This document shows, one piece after another, positions 25,501 through 34,119 of a DNA stretch of 64,000 nt; within the stretch, counting starts at the first letter, position 1, and each line of letters opens with the position of its first letter. The position numbers were made by a program, and so were the translations under genes. Source of the stretch: Cristatella mucedo (taxonomy: Eukaryota > Bryozoa > Phylactolaemata > Cristatellidae); NCBI GenBank assembly GCA_009760855.2, contig WPIO01000001.1, forward strand, positions 22,242,001-22,306,000, read 5' to 3'. Below the pieces are notes generated by a model, which had not been told where the DNA came from, searched no databases, and worked only from the letters and a program-made list of their open reading frames with translations.

Positions 25501-26916
25501 TGACTAAGCGATATCGATTGGTAGCTCAGGCGTGGTGTTCAGCCTACATCATCGCCGACCTTATCAGTAAAACTCAGGCTCTTTGGAATGTGCTACAGCA
25601 GAAGAGACAACGCAGAAGTGGTGGCCCTTTATGCCTGACCCGATATGGAAAGTCATTAAGAATGTTTAATCGTGATGGAACGTCTGAAAAAGTATACATA
25701 CAAGCAAGATATGTGTCTGTTTTTGGTCTGTCAATGCATATTTGCACAAGCTACGAATAACTTTAGTGTGCCTGGAATCGTAGAAGAACCCCTTTTTACC
25801 CGGACAATTTACAGCCACAACAGAGGCGGCCATACCGCACGGATTTTGTTGTAGTGAGTGTATATATGGGTGTTAACTGACCTTAGAACAACTTATCTAC
25901 CTCGTGCAGCAGCTACAGGATTGGCCGCATATGAGAACCTAACATGTACAAAGAGCATAAAGTGAGTCTGTCTTTACTTAAGAACTGCTACTTTTGATAG
26001 ACTTCATGGCTGAAAACGGCTTATAATTTGTACATACATCAGCCTCTGAGCTGCACACTTGCAATTACTCATCATCTGGCAATGGGTCCTGCAAGTGGGT
26101 CCTAGGTATGTAAAGAGTGATGTCCACATTAAAGCCTTTTTTATTGTTGTTGAGACTCGGCCACTACTTGCTCGAAACTTGCCCAGGTGCAGCTGGAGAT
26201 ACAACTGATCTGTTGAGTAGATCTCAAAGATATGACTGCAGTATCACATGGTGTTCTCTAATAAGTGACCTAAACTTCAGCTGGTCATCGTTGAGTGGAT
26301 AAATGAGAATTTTTGTCGTATTATTGTTTGAAGAGCACTGAACAGTTTTAGGCATTGCTTATTTCTTGATAGTCACCCTATACATCATGTACGTGACTTC
26401 AAAGGGTACTTAGATCTGTTATGGTGCTGTGTAATTCAGTGGGTCCTGTTCGTGCGTTCGAAGATTCTTTGACATGCCATTCAAAATGGGATTATTTATC
26501 AAATTTGAAGTTACTATTTATGTTCCCAATCAGTCTTGTGTTTGCAATGCTTGAACGGTCCACCTAGGCAGGGAATCGAGTGCTAAGCTTTCAACTTGTG
26601 TAGATACTAAGTTCATATTCTAGTTTGTTTCGTTGACTCTTTTCCAGTACATGTTTTTAAAGACTTCTTCTTTGAAATGCACCTGAAACTTTTTGAGTTC
26701 CGAAAGATTGTGCTCGGTTTTGTGTTTTAGTTTTGTTTAGCTTGTTGCCCGTTGTAATATACTGAAATCCGAATTTGTATCTTTGCTGCTGTTTCTACGT
26801 TAAGTTCTGTGCGTTTATAGCTGAAGAGGATGCAAGAAATGCTTGCTCGCATGCAAGCGCAGCTGAGTGTCCAGCCCAATGGTAGTGTCAATGGAGGACA
26901 GGGTCACTCAGTGTGA
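6705..26916 (+). CDS. SEPTIN2: Septin gene 1, SEPT2-type (10 exons, 5' coding exon missing)
   Basis: GTP-binding cytoskeletal protein that assembles with other septins into cortical filaments and rings. Spliced exons: 6705-6810, 12260-12346, 12458-12581, 12668-12802, 14792-14909, 17563-17664, 19109-19254, 20858-20947, 24707-24803, 26821-26916. They sum to 1101 nt, 366 residues plus TGA, all with GT-AG borders and matching phases. Counted from the first visible residue: polybasic segment HRKSVKKG ~21-28, Walker [10 protein letters not shown] 36-44, switch-I Thr 70, DTPGFGD 93-99, AKAD 174-177, septin-unique element with conserved Trp 252, and a C-terminal coiled coil ~325-352 ending in GHSV. 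Every landmark is 8 positions below its vertebrate SEPT2 counterpart, so about 8 residues lie on an upstream exon I could not identify. An in-frame TAG directly precedes 6705, so that border must be a splice acceptor. The retained Thr predicts an active GTPase. Assignment to the SEPT2 group is firm; one-to-one orthology is inference. Confidence 0.95.
6811..8387 (+). other. Septin gene 1, first part of intron 1
   Basis: No feature seen. The full intron runs to 12259 and also holds LINE A and B copies, family X, SINE2 and a CT run. Confidence 0.6.
8388..8772 (+). mobile_element. LINE A 3' end (last codons, 3' UTR, tail)
   Basis: Starts at ggagaccgtgcatttag (C-terminal codons RAFSS) and runs through the 3' UTR, with its repeated gctgac...tgtgcatg units, to the hairpin tail and (att)n. 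A 5'-truncated insertion in intron 1 of the septin gene. Confidence 0.88.
9200..9285 (+). mobile_element. LINE A tail only
   Basis: gcaaatgtagagcgcctagg, gagttctctgagggc, tatcaagtgcattatta. It is followed directly by a LINE B fragment. Confidence 0.75.
9286..9735 (+). mobile_element. LINE B ORF2 C-terminus and 3' end
   Basis: Open frame with [45 protein letters not shown] and a stop after AIQNSPA, followed by a short 3' UTR ending ggagttacagacggagatac and attacatta. The layout is like CR1/L2 clade LINEs but the protein and tail differ from LINE A. Best LINE B copy in the window. Confidence 0.85.
10005..10215 (+). repeat. Repeat family X
   Basis: Begins cgatctaccaaggctcaac, contains ggtttgcatccgggttagac and ends near attgtcggaccaattta. 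Its first part matches 61455-61568 and its second part matches the complement of 60740-60900. Confidence 0.55.
10258..10410 (+). mobile_element. SINE2 in intron of septin gene 1
   Basis: B box attcgaatcc, body gtggtggacgatcttgtatt and aaggctcttctgctgctata, end taaatcagctagtatt. The 5' third is diverged. Confidence 0.8.
10474..10510. repeat. (CT)n microsatellite
   Basis: An almost pure CT run of about 37 bp in intron 1 of septin gene 1. Confidence 0.95.
10511..12259 (+). other. Septin gene 1, end of intron 1
   Basis: No repeat family or coding exon recognised. Several short open frames lack recognisable content. Confidence 0.5.
12260..12346 (+). CDS. SEPTIN2: Septin gene 1 exon: P-loop
   Basis: An 87-nt exon with the Walker A/G1 motif GESGLGKST and the following [12 protein letters not shown]. 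It is flanked by gtag/gtgagt, phase 1 at both ends. The same length and phase occur in septin gene 2 at 57942-58028. Confidence 0.97.
12458..12581 (+). CDS. SEPTIN2: Septin gene 1 exon: switch I and G3
   Basis: A 124-nt exon running from switch I (Thr aligned with SEPT2 Thr78) through [15 protein letters not shown] to the G3 motif DTPGFGD. The acceptor is ttcgtag and the donor gtattg. Phase 1 in, phase 2 out. The 111-bp intron before it and the 86-bp intron after it are the shortest in the gene. Confidence 0.96.
12668..12802 (+). CDS. SEPTIN2: Septin gene 1 exon: YIDEQF to GHG
   Basis: A 135-nt exon carrying the septin signatures [30 protein letters not shown] and GHG. The acceptor is atttgtag and the donor gtaggc, phase 2 at both ends. 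Confidence 0.97.
13540..14348 (+). mobile_element. LINE A 3' third in septin gene 1 intron
   Basis: ORF2 C-terminal region ([38 protein letters not shown]) with frameshifts, then 3' UTR, hairpin tail (agcgcttagaaagagat...ctctgagggcgct) and a short att end. Confidence 0.88.
14620..14746 (+). mobile_element. SINE2, diverged, 45 bp before a septin exon
   Basis: Decayed B box (ggttttaatcc), then the family body (taggctcttctgctgttata) and end (ggctgtttaatcagctagta). It stops about 45 bp upstream of the exon at 14792. Confidence 0.7.
14792..14909 (+). CDS. SEPTIN2: Septin gene 1 exon: G4 motif AKAD
   Basis: A 118-nt exon encoding [20 protein letters not shown] followed by the G4 guanine-specificity motif AKAD and a Lys-rich end. 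Poly-T acceptor tttttagc, donor gtagat. Phase 2 in, phase 0 out. Confidence 0.97.
14910..16261 (+). other. Septin gene 1 intron, no feature seen
   Basis: AT-rich intronic sequence leading to the hAT MITE. The rest of the intron (16676-17562) is likewise featureless. Confidence 0.5.
16270..16667. mobile_element. hAT MITE with perfect 8-bp target duplication
   Basis: Ends are CAGAGGTTGGCAAACTTTAG and the complement of CAGGAGGTCGGCAAACTTG, a hAT-type CAGnGGTnGGCAAAC terminus with one indel between the arms. AGCTACTC stands directly outside both ends (16262-16269 and 16668-16675). The 398-bp interior is GC-richer than the intron and encodes nothing recognisable. It lies in the intron between the exons ending at 14909 and starting at 17563. 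Confidence 0.85.
17563..17664 (+). CDS. SEPTIN2: Septin gene 1 exon: acidic DEDEDEDF segment
   Basis: Exactly 34 codons (phase 0 in and out), [18 protein letters not shown] then the acidic DEDEDEDFK stretch found at this point in SEPT2. The acceptor is ttattgtag and the donor gtctgt. Confidence 0.96.
17885..18625 (+). mobile_element. Tc1/mariner transposase remnant
   Basis: DDE-type transposase pieces: WLWTDESTF (Asp codon 18010-18012), [12 protein letters not shown] (Asp 18294-18296) and [10 protein letters not shown] (Asp 18397-18399). The three acidic blocks fall in two frames, and a TGA and other stops interrupt the coding. No terminal repeats were seen. Intronic in septin gene 1. Confidence 0.8.
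19109..19254 (+). CDS. SEPTIN2: Septin gene 1 exon: septin-unique element
   Basis: A 146-nt exon with [10 protein letters not shown], the basic KGRKVRGR stretch and [11 protein letters not shown], the core of the septin-unique element used at the G interface. The acceptor is caacttttag and the donor gtgagt, phase 0 in and 2 out. Confidence 0.97.
19295..19475 (+). mobile_element. SINE2, full-length, 40 bp after a septin exon
   Basis: Contains tggctcactaggtaagg, gaggtcgtgggttcgaatcc, the body and the T-rich end. It begins about 40 bp after the donor of the exon ending at 19254. Confidence 0.85.
19880..20800 (+). mobile_element. LINE A ORF2 C-terminal 225 codons plus 3' end
   Basis: Uninterrupted frame 19892-20569 ([40 protein letters not shown], stop after FRTAFSGSL), then the 3' UTR and tail with (att)n. 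It reads in the same direction as the host gene and ends 57 bp before the septin exon at 20858. Confidence 0.9.
20858..20947 (+). CDS. SEPTIN2: Septin gene 1 exon: [18 protein letters not shown]
   Basis: A 90-nt exon encoding the [10 protein letters not shown]...[10 protein letters not shown] block that ends the septin GTPase fold. The acceptor is gttttag and the donor gtaagt, phase 2 at both ends. It lies about 60 bp downstream of a LINE A 3' end. Confidence 0.96.
20948..21939 (+). other. Septin gene 1 intron, no feature seen
   Basis: The 123-codon frame at 21128-21499 has no recognisable domain and no support as an exon. Confidence 0.5.
21940..22480 (+). mobile_element. LINE A-related fragment, strongly decayed
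   Basis: Recognisable by order of blocks: gaccacatcagttccac, catttgtgacatcctgtc, aactcgtccgttaacctta, tgtcgtgaacgtcg, ccttcactggttcccc. It probably represents an older or sister subfamily. Confidence 0.6.
22481..24706 (+). other. Septin gene 1 intron, no feature seen
   Basis: Intronic. The 114-codon frame at 23407-23751 shows no domain. A short purine-rich stretch is at 23048-23095. Confidence 0.5.
24707..24803 (+). CDS. SEPTIN2: Septin gene 1 exon: C-terminal linker
   Basis: A 97-nt exon giving a basic KKR patch, a Thr/Val-rich linker and the start of the coiled coil ([11 protein letters not shown]). The acceptor is ctctgtag and the donor gtaatg, phase 2 in and 0 out. The linker is the least SEPT2-like part of the protein. 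Confidence 0.92.
25085..25335 (-). mobile_element. Tc1/mariner fragment, minus strand
   Basis: Shares blocks with 28270-28530 and 56880-57110 (ctcttctgct...aaggtcagctactggt...gtcaaaaa). In the complement these correspond to the transposase C-terminal region. It faces the plus-strand fragment that follows. Confidence 0.6.
25340..25690 (+). mobile_element. Tc1/mariner transposase fragment
   Basis: [17 protein letters not shown] (second catalytic Asp codon 25399-25401), then [12 protein letters not shown] in another frame (third Asp) and [10 protein letters not shown]. Frameshifted and truncated. Confidence 0.75.
25691..26820 (+). other. Septin gene 1 last intron, 3' part
   Basis: No repeat or coding feature recognised apart from the acceptor of the terminal exon. 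Confidence 0.5.
26821..26916 (+). CDS. SEPTIN2: Septin gene 1 terminal exon with stop
   Basis: Thirty-one codons plus [18 protein letters not shown] continues the coiled coil and matches the end of SEPT2; a Gly/Asn-rich tail then finishes in GHSV. The acceptor is gcgtttatag. Confidence 0.95.
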   Translation: MKRMQEMLARMQAQLSVQPNGSVNGGQGHSV

Positions 26917-27780
26917 TTCTTGAAGCTTTTCTATTTCATACTGTCAATACTGAGGTGAGAAGGGTGTCTTATCAAGAACCTCAGACTAGTCGGCATACCG
27001 TGCTATCATCGGAGGGCAAATCGCATTGCTTCACAGATTCTCTTTTTTTGTGTTCAGGTATGCGCAAAGAAGCTAGGCACAAAGAGAAACCACTATTTAC
27101 CGAAAATGCTTCCTCTCCCTGAGTAGATCTGCATCCAGCCACAGACAAACTGCCATGGATGACTTTTTCGTACCACAACAGCATGTGGCAGCTTGCTTAG
27201 CTGCTATTAGGTGCTATATGGTGTATATACATATATGTATGTATACATACTTATCTGACTCGAGGCAGCACATCCTCTTTGTTGATTATTTTAGATTGTG
27301 CATCTTTATGTAATGGCATTATGGACTGCATGTCCGGAGAGTGCATAGTCTTATTTCCTTGTCTCTCGGCACAATGACTGCTGCCGGCTGTCAATATGTC
27401 GAGGGAGTGTGTAGTCTGTTTGACTCTCTCTGCATCATCATGATTGAGTCTGCAATGTATGCCGAGTCAGATGTTTTAACAACCCAGTTATACACAATCG
27501 CCAGACATGTGCAGCCTATAGCTGCTTATAACACAAGAAGTGGTAGATTTTGTAACATCTCGTTATTGCTTGTCGTGGTAGACAGTACACGGCAGGCATT
27601 ACGAACTTGGTTGTCATTGGGCTTCACCTAACCAGCCAGTTGAGGTAGTGCAGTGCTGATTATACCACTAGTTTTTGTAATCATTGGACAGCAATGCACA
27701 CAAAAAGCAATGTGTAAGCCCGTTAGCCTGCATGTGCTCTCACAGCAATGTATTTTATAGCATGACGTACTGCCTTCATG
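26917..27780 (+). other. Probable 3' UTR of septin gene 1
   Basis: Follows the stop codon and ends at the ATTAAA candidate. It holds a (gtatac/atat) patch near 27220-27255. The extent is inferred only from the hexamer. Confidence 0.35.
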
Positions 27781-27786
27781 ATTAAA
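27781..27786 (+). terminator. Candidate poly(A) signal of septin gene 1
   Basis: An ATTAAA hexamer about 865 nt after the stop, followed by a GT-rich stretch (taagtgtgtgaag). No canonical AATAAA was noticed closer to the stop. Transcript data would be needed to confirm it. Confidence 0.3.
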
Positions 27787-28099
27787 ACTTTTGTAGCACA
27801 CTGCTAAGTGTGTGAAGCAGAAATAATCTTGTGGACTTGGATCTGTGGCTCAAGCTTAGGTTTGTCTTTCCATAGTCATATGCATGTATCTGTGATGGCA
27901 ACAAAATATCTGCTAAAACCTAGTGGTCAGTCAATGAATCAATTTTGGACTTTCCCCTTACAATTTGGTAACGCCACATGTGTGCTCATGTCTACGGTGC
28001 TTATGCTCCACAGAATAGGCATTTTTCCGAATCTGCCGAAGATATGAGCAACCCTGGAAATGAGCATTTAGCAAACGAAATTATCTGTACACTCGGGTG

Positions 28100-28720
28100 C
28101 CAAAAAATCCTTGCAGTATGGCCACTGCTGCTTTTGCTATAAACTCGTTAGGATAAAAAGAGGGTTATGTACGATGCTAGGCGTACTGAAGTTACGCGAA
28201 GCATGGGAAAATATTTGACAACCAAAACTAACACATGCTATAGGTCTGTATGCGTTTAGTGTGATGTACTAACAAAATTCTATATGACCTCTCTTGGCTG
28301 GCTAGGAATAGAGGCTGCCAGCTTCTGGGTTGTCTCTTCTGCTGTAGCACATTCCAAAGAGGCCGAGTGTTATTGAAAAAAGTCGGCTACTGGTGTAGGC
28401 TGAACACTGGGCCTCAGCCGGCCGTCGATATCGCTCAATAGTCGTTCTACGGGTTCAAATTAGGCAACTTGCTGAGCTACTTAACCAGCACCAAACAATG
28501 ATTCCTCAAATGGCTGGCAGCCTTTACTTCTGCCTAGACCAGGAAGGTCATAAACAGCCGCGGTGGGACGACGTCACACTAAAACCATACACACCAAACT
28601 GCGTGTTTGGATTGTCAATAAATACTTTCGCATGCATCGCATGACTTAATCGTTAAAAACCCTCTTGTTACCGGACCGAATATACTGCAGCAGCGGCCAT
28701 ACTTTGAGGAATGTTAAACC
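28100..28720. mobile_element. Internally deleted Tc1-like element with terminal inverted repeats
   Basis: About 50 bp at 28109-28165 (gtatggccactgctgc...agagggtta) recurs inverted at 28645-28712 (aaccctctt...gcagcagcggccatac). Between them is minus-strand transposase C-terminal sequence (28270-28530). The same design occurs at 56640-57285. Confidence 0.7.
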
Positions 28721-28859
28721 TAAAACAGCCGCCATTTTAAAACCCCGATACATTTTGAGAACACGGTAGTAAAGAACTTCATCGTGGACATTTTTCTGTG
28801 CATAAATATGGGGTATTCCCACGATGTTAATAACCCTTATCAATTCCAAATCCAGTTGT

Positions 28860-29060
28860 CTCAGTGGTAGTTGGTGCTGCTGTGCAATTCTGTGGACACG
28901 GGAGCATAGCCAGTTAGTAAGGCCGTGTTAGTAGCACTTCGCAAGCAAGAGCCGTGTTAGTAGCACTTCGCAAGCAAGAGATTAGCCGCAGGAAGATTAC
29001 TCATTGGCTTGGAGTGAGTGAAGGCAGTGTGAATTTAAATCCAGCTATGTACGCCAGGAG
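28860..29060 (+). mobile_element. Tc1 transposase N-terminal HTH remnant with 29-bp duplication
   Basis: One frame reads VALRKQEISRRKITHWLGVS, the helix-turn-helix of Tc1-like transposases. Just upstream a 29-bp unit is perfectly repeated (28922-28950 and 28951-28979), which breaks the frame. Confidence 0.65.
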
Positions 29061-29289
29061 AAGTTCATGTCAAGCTGATGTAGCCTGTGGCCCTTAAACT
29101 AAAAATCGCATTCCATTGCCCTCTAACCGACCACTCCGACACTTTAATTTAAGTTGCTCTTCGGTTGACTACAAGCTACCGCAGGGAAGGCAGTTAACAG
29201 TTGACCGACGGGTGACTCTTCTTCGCCTTGCCGATTCGAGCACCTTCCTGTGACTAGAGGCGAAGGCCCGGTGACTCAGTAATGAAACG

Positions 29290-29515
29290 TGACGTATCTA
29301 CGTCTGTAACGCTACGGAGACCAAGTGGGTGTGACGCATGAGTTTTTTTTTATTTGCGCACTTGAAGCCAAAGCGACTTTCGGAGCAAATTCGGTAGCCA
29401 AAGGACTTCATCTCGCACAACAAAGAGAGAAGCATAGCTGAGTCAGGAGGCCAGATGTAGTGAATATCATGAAAGTCGGCTCTGGACGGCTGGAAAGGAT
29501 GCGCCACAGCCAGCT
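29290..29515 (-). mobile_element. LINE B 3' fragment, minus strand
   Basis: Complement of the LINE B end, cgtctgtaac, agccaaaggacttcatctcg and aagcatagctgagtcaggag, with substitutions. Confidence 0.72.
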
Positions 29516-29587
29516 TTACAAGTGAACAGTTAAATCAGCTAATATTTCATTCTATTTTTGTTTCATCCTGTACGTACATAACGTCGA

Positions 29588-29734
29588 GCTGGTTTGGTCT
29601 AGCGGTAAAGGTGCTCGCCCCGACCAAGGTCTGACCGAGGTCGTGGGCTCGAGCCCCGAGGCATATGTGAAGCGCCTGAATAGAGATTAAGTTTTCTTGG
29701 GGCGCCATATAAATGATTTATTTATTTATTTATT
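29588..29734 (+). mobile_element. SINE1, best copy: pol III A and B boxes plus LINE-like tail
   Basis: The 5' part is tRNA-like, with A box TGGTCTAGCGG (29595-29605) and a B-box-like segment gggctcgagccc (29645-29656). It is followed by a tail (aagcgcc...agagattaag...ggcgcc) that resembles the 3' end of LINE A, then (attt)n. The RNA is expected to be transcribed by pol III and copied by a LINE reverse transcriptase. Confidence 0.85.
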
Positions 29735-31224
29735 AACGTCCTTGTATTAACAGGTACGCAATTATCTCCCTGTGTAATGCCACAAATCCATGAAGGCTAA
29801 ATATTTGTAGAGCTGTACGATTTTCCGTAGAGCACTCAATATCTCAGTTGGTTTTATCCGTCCAAGGGCCTTTCTCTCAAGCAACCAAGAAAACGTGAGA
29901 AGCCTAGCGGAGTAAGTAAAGAAAACCTGATTTTTCAGATCCCATAATTAACTTCTCACCCGAGCAACCCGCATCATTGTAGGTTCAGCTGATACCATTG
30001 CATTGCATGTCATTTTCCAGAATCTTTGCAGCTTTTGATCATCTTACAATAACATAGTGGATACAGCTCATCGATTCACTAGTAAAAGTAAATTTTCACG
30101 AGTAAAAACTTGATTGCCCTCGATCTACTGATTTTAGTTGATTGTGCCATTCAATACCCGGTTCTTCGCACAGTGCCCGATTGAAACAAATGAAAATGCC
30201 TACTCGGTCGAAACTTGCTGACTCTGCGTAGCACCGTGACTAGAATGCTTAGCCAAACTTGGCTGAGGAACCTGGCTGTATGGTTAATCTATTCCTGACC
30301 TTAATAATGCTCATGGCTGAGAGACAGCCTGCTGCTTTTACCAAAGACCACAAGTGCAGCGACCTTCCAACTGGTTAAAAAAAATTTGCTTATTGTGAGC
30401 GTCAAAATCAGGCACGAATAGCAGTTAGGCTGCTAAGCTGGTCTCAGCTGACCTGATTGACTATAACGAGGGCCTTAATGCCGGAAAAATCTGTCCTTAG
30501 AACGAATCTTCACTAATGTGTCACCTTTAATAACACAGGACTCCGACAACGGGATCCTTGTTAAAAACCCCATACAGCCGCAAAAGCTGTGCGTTATGAT
30601 ATATATAGTGCGTTGGGACCAACCATGAAGAGACTAGCGACTGTACCACCATCGCGGTATAAAATGGTAGCAAAAGAAGTTTTCGCACTGAGAATCAAAT
30701 CATAAACATTGCATTCATTGTTAACCAAATCAAGGCTAACAATTTTTACTACGAGGTAGTACCAACATGATGAAGTAATACATGTTGCAAATTGTTCAAG
30801 CTGCCACCTATGGTAGCCTACTGAGAGTAAAAACAAACGTGCAAAATTAACTACTTAAGTGGTGTCAAGTCGTTTCAGGAATAGGTACAGTTTCTAAGGA
30901 TACTTTTTGGTAGCGCCGTCGGCAAACGGTAACGTAAGAATTTTTGGATGTGCCAAGTACCCTTCTCAAAAATGCATCAACTATGTCGGGCTCTTTTTCA
31001 GGATTAGTCAGGATTGATACACTAATGCTTTATTTGCGTGGGCCAGACCTGGTTTGAGACTATGCAAGAAATCCATTGAGCGAGAAACCACTCAATTATG
31101 TTTTCTGATGAAACTCCCTTGGTATCTAAAACCGCCGTTGGGTTAATTCCGTTTTTACCATATCATTGATTTCTTGCATCGATTTGAATCGTGTAAGGCC
31201 AGTGGTTGAACATGTCAAACTGCA
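29735..31224. other. Intergenic, mostly featureless
   Basis: No gene recognised. Near 31100 one frame reads MFSDET, which could be a further decayed DDE transposase, but the surroundings do not support it. Confidence 0.4.
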
Positions 31225-31316
31225 TGTTTAAAGCAAATGTAAAGCGCCCAGAAAGAGATTGAGTTCCCTGAGGGCGCTTTATTAAGTGCATTATTATTAT
31301 TAATATTATTATTAAA
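31225..31316 (+). mobile_element. LINE A tail only
   Basis: aaagcaaatgtaaagcgccc, agagattgagttccctgagg, gcgctttattaagtgc and (att)n. No ORF2 or 3' UTR precedes it. Confidence 0.75.
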
Positions 31317-31970
31317 GCCCTTGACGGTTGCCGAGAAAATGACTAACACGGGTGAGATACATTGTTACAGAGGAATTACCTGACGAATCCAGTATGTATT
31401 GCGTTGTAGCTTCTCAGATGATGACGAAAAATAATATCCTTCTACATTTGACGCCTATTTTGGAAGCCAAAATAGCGATGGATGCTGCAAAACCAGTTCA
31501 GGTCACGAAAAATCCAAGCTGTTAGCATGCACAATGACTTAGAAATATTGCAAGCTCATGCAAATCACACATTTTTGGTTTTATTGTGTGGGCCAAAAGT
31601 TCATGAAATGCTGGAATATATCTTGATCTTCCAGGGGCACGAAATTGTTATGCCAGTAGAATAATTTCATCCTGGGAGTGGCCAGGATGAAGCCTAGAAT
31701 GAGGCCAGACATAGATAGCACAGATGTTGCCTAAGGCAGCCAATTACAGGAACATGAAGTGGTGTATCGGACGCCACGCCCCGCTAGATCGATTCAGAGG
31801 GTAAGAGCCAGTTGGCGCCCCTTCCCGGCTCATATGCCCATGAATTTCATCAGCCAAGCAAGCGCTTTTTTCGTTTACTAAGTACGTCGTCAGGTGCAGA
31901 AGCCCCATCCATTTTAACTAGCAGACGAGAGATCGGAAAATTTAGGCTAAACTTCGACCCCTATGGTTTC

Positions 31971-32084
31971 CGGAAGCTCTTTTGGAGGTTCTTGCAGAAG
32001 CTCTTGCGGAAGCTCTTCAGGGTGCTCTTGCGGAAGCTCTTGCGGTAGCTCTTTGGAAGCTCTTTCGGAAGCTCTTTGGAAGCG
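31971..32084. repeat. Minisatellite with ~12-bp gaagctcttgcg units
   Basis: About nine tandem variants of ggaagctctt(gc/tt)c. The plus-strand frame gives a Ser/Gly/Cys-rich peptide with no other support. One more unit stands alone at about 32629-32648. Confidence 0.75.
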
Positions 32085-32224
32085 AGCAAAATATTTGGGT
32101 AGCATTCATACGAGGCATTGGCCGAGCAAGTTGGAAGACCTGAGGCCTGCAGCGGCGGTGGCTGTGAGCAACCAGTTCTCTAGCTGCGATTATTAACGAC
32201 TGCTCATGCCTCCTTTCCAGCAGC

Positions 32225-32300
32225 TGCCAAGTGCCTAGAAAGAGATTTCGTTCTCTCTGGATGTTTTGGAAATGTATTACTGCAATCATTATTATTTCTA
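32225..32300 (+). mobile_element. LINE A tail only, diverged
   Basis: gtgcctagaaagagatttcg, ttctctctgg, aaatgtattactgcaatcat and att. The right half of the hairpin has decayed. Confidence 0.55.
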
Positions 32301-33939
32301 TCAACAACTTCCTTGTGGACAGGAGGGCTGGAAGTGGGATGGAGCAGGATAAATTGCCCAAAGAAACATATTGTAATCTAATCATCTCAATGTACGTCAG
32401 ACGACAGAGTATGGAGAAAGCAGACAGCAGACTAGTCACTCCAATCCAGTAAGCACGACTACGTAAGCACAATTACGCACATCAATGGTTACCTTGACAA
32501 GATTACGGTGTGCACTCGAGTGAGCCCACTTGCAAAATCACAAGCATCGCCCAGAAGCATTACCGAATTATGTAAGCTACAGTAGGTTGTACATGAGCAG
32601 CAGCATGCCGAAGACAAACGACGTTTCCGCTCTTGCGGAAGCTCTTCGTCAGTGATGCTATTGTGGGTAGCAATGCCGCGTGGTACACATTTTCCTCCGG
32701 ATAATGTGACCTTTGCGTCGCTCTGCAAGCCACCGCCGAGTCCGAGGAGGAGGATATAGCAACTCCAACGACTTTGTTAATACTAAATACAATCATTATG
32801 AGAATGCATATTTTAAGCGTGAGCCGGAGCGAGCGTTTAATTGAGTCCGACGGAAGTCACCAACCGTATCGTACGCAACATTCGGGCACTTGCTAATTCG
32901 GGCCTTTTCGCATTTGCTAATCCAGCGTTGCTGTTAGCGCCGCCTGAAAGATTTCGAGCGCTGTCCAGTTACCATCTGGATTATTGCGCGCGTTAGGTCC
33001 CGGCTCATTGCATACGCTGTGCCGCTACCCGAAATAGTGCGGTTCGCGCGGACATAATACTACGTGGCTGAGCCGAAGCCGAAAGGTATGCCACGATCCG
33101 GTGGTGGAAATAGCGCTGGGAAAGGAGTACAGGATGCGCCGCTATCGCTAGGGTTAAGCCAAAGCCGTGCGATAGACTACCGGCTGTACTCCAGCAGCTA
33201 GTAGTCCAGAAGTGGAGCCGATACGAGCTTGGCTGCACTTCGCTGAAACTACAGCGCGAGCTCAACCGGATAGGTCTGCACTAATTAAAACGAGAAACCC
33301 GTCCTTTCCTTCGTGACGCCGCAAGATGGTGGCACTTGTGACGCAAGGCGGCGAGGTGGCGCAGCGTTGTCTTCCGCGATCGGTACTTTCGGGAGTGACG
33401 TGTAATAGACGAATAATGTACGCCGACTATGACTCGGGAAAGTGAGTCCGCGGGCGGTGAGCTGCTCGTTATGACTGATAATTATTATTCGCGGTTGCTG
33501 AATTGTAAAGGCTACGGAACCAATCGTGCGATAATCTATGGCCAACGTCGCACAAGAGCCGACGCCACGAGATAGATGGTCGGTTGCGATTCCAGAATTG
33601 ACACCTGCATTCGAGCTCGTTTGAGCGTTAGGCCACGGAGCCAATGGTGTAGGGCATGGCCGCTGTTGAACGCCTGTAACAACCCTCCACTGCTTTTCTT
33701 ATAGATTTGTCCACGCTGTAGATACGGACTTGTAATGTTGCTGCACCTTCGAGTCGCTAGCCGCGACGCTAGGTTTAAGGCGTCGCTGGTCGCGCGTCGG
33801 AACGCTGGAGCGAGCAGCGCTACGAAGAGCTACACTTTTTGCGCCCTCTAGTTCTTCCTGGACGCGCAAGCCGCTGCGTCCCGTTATGCTAAGGAGGAAC
33901 AATATCAATTGGTTAGTTGTTACTAGCACAATTTCAGAG
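32301..33939. other. Intergenic, CpG-rich in its second half
   Basis: 32860-33870 has noticeably more CG dinucleotides than its surroundings. No open frame with recognisable content was seen on either strand. Confidence 0.4.
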
Positions 33940-34117
33940 CGAACATCAAGGAAAACGCCCACGAAGGGAACAAAGGCTTTGAGAAATGGGTTGATTTTTA
34001 GACTCTTTTTGAATGCCGTCAAACCAGGAGACATCGTGACGTCAGTCATGCGAGGAAGTACGGGGCGTAGGAAAAGTACTGTGGAGAGGCACACCAAACG
34101 ACCTGAGTCAGAATAAC
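33940..34117 (-). mobile_element. LINE ORF2 C-terminal remnant
   Basis: Minus-strand peptide SDSGRLVCLS...MSPGLTAFKKSLKINPF has the pattern of LINE C-termini. A similar SDSGRLV block occurs in the plus-strand copy near 37515. Confidence 0.5.
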
Positions 34118-34119
34118 AA

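Noticed and set aside
31060-31140. Possible further DDE transposase (MFSDET)
   Set aside because: Six residues in one frame with stops around them and no second or third acidic block in order.
32017-32472. 151-codon minus-strand frame
   Set aside because: It runs over the minisatellite and a LINE A tail; no domain or coding composition is visible.
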